Source: Eubacteriaceae bacterium
GTDB lineage: Bacteria > Bacillota > Clostridia > Eubacteriales > Eubacteriaceae
Length of the DNA: 64,000 bases
Direction: 5' to 3'
Assembly: GCA_030156895.1 (NCBI GenBank)
Contig: JASGLP010000004.1
Coordinates: 1-64,000, forward strand
Under the pieces are notes generated by a model. It worked only from the letters and a program-made list of their open reading frames with translations, did no database searches and was not told the origin of the DNA. Below, one piece after another: positions 63,909-64,000 of the stretch. How positions within the stretch are numbered: position 1 is the stretch's first letter; every line of letters begins with the position of its first letter. A program made the translations under genes and the position numbers.

Positions 63909-64000
63909 GACCAATGGCAAAATTTATCGAAGTCAAGTGGTATTGAATGGGTTTTTAAGGGGTTTTATAATCAAGAGACGTTTAAAACTGGAGGAGGAAA

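Noticed and set aside
1-64000. tRNA or rRNA genes
   Set aside because: No cloverleaf or rRNA-like stretch was recognised by eye. A dedicated tRNA search would be needed to exclude one fully.

Overview
The window looks like chromosomal DNA of a low-G+C anaerobic Bacillota, most like an acetogen of the Acetobacterium/Eubacterium group. The clues are two stand-alone corrinoid proteins, a RACo/RamA-like ASKHA protein, a DUF1638 protein, a T-box-controlled ileS, a Veg protein and an arginine deiminase/ornithine carbamoyltransferase pair. The MurE has DNPA instead of the DNPR motif of diaminopimelate ligases, which suits the unusual peptidoglycan of that group. The genus is inferred from gene content only.

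Region 1 (about 0-25.4 kb) is an accessory, defence-rich island with much decay. It opens with an operon of a PLD/SNF2-type helicase, a DUF4391 protein, a type III-like DNA methyltransferase with an AT-rich recombined specificity block, and a type III Res endonuclease/translocase. A PD-(D/E)XK-like protein and an HsdR_N/DnaJ-C-terminal fusion follow. The fusion is interrupted by UGA exactly where a zinc-binding Cys is expected. Next are an AlbA_2/ATPase protein, a short tandem-repeat array and two related GC-rich non-coding repeats bracketing it. After these come a PIN-like protein, a DUF7662-like protein, a truncated macro-domain gene, a WYL regulator, a membrane protein with a partial duplicate, a RelB antitoxin with a nonsense-broken YafQ toxin, a complete AbiE toxin-antitoxin pair, an orphan AbiEi under a perfect palindromic promoter-operator, and a thioredoxin-like protein.

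Region 2 (25.5-46 kb) holds sbcDC, an ASKHA corrinoid-activation-like protein, a MATE transporter, a DEAD-box RNA helicase, a leftward AraC/hydrolase/MarR group, an ornithine-cyclodeaminase-family enzyme, a membrane protein, a deletion remnant of an endonuclease IV gene, a zinc-type ArsR/P1B-ATPase pair, and a corrinoid protein/GntR/DUF1638 cluster with no methyltransferase in sight. Several genes here have an intrinsic-terminator-like hairpin between promoter and start codon.

Region 3 (46-64 kb) is mostly core genome: murE, an ABC-F ATPase, a gamma-carbonic-anhydrase-like protein, T-box-ileS, LUD-pheA, a HAD phosphatase, veg, arcA-argF-phosphohexomutase-usp, and a FadR-type regulator facing a strong promoter for a gene just outside the window.

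The most unusual pattern is a small inverted-repeat element of 150-260 bp, present three times plus one fragment. Each full copy lies between two near-identical copies of a different, locus-specific intrinsic terminator, as if insertion had duplicated the whole terminator hairpin.
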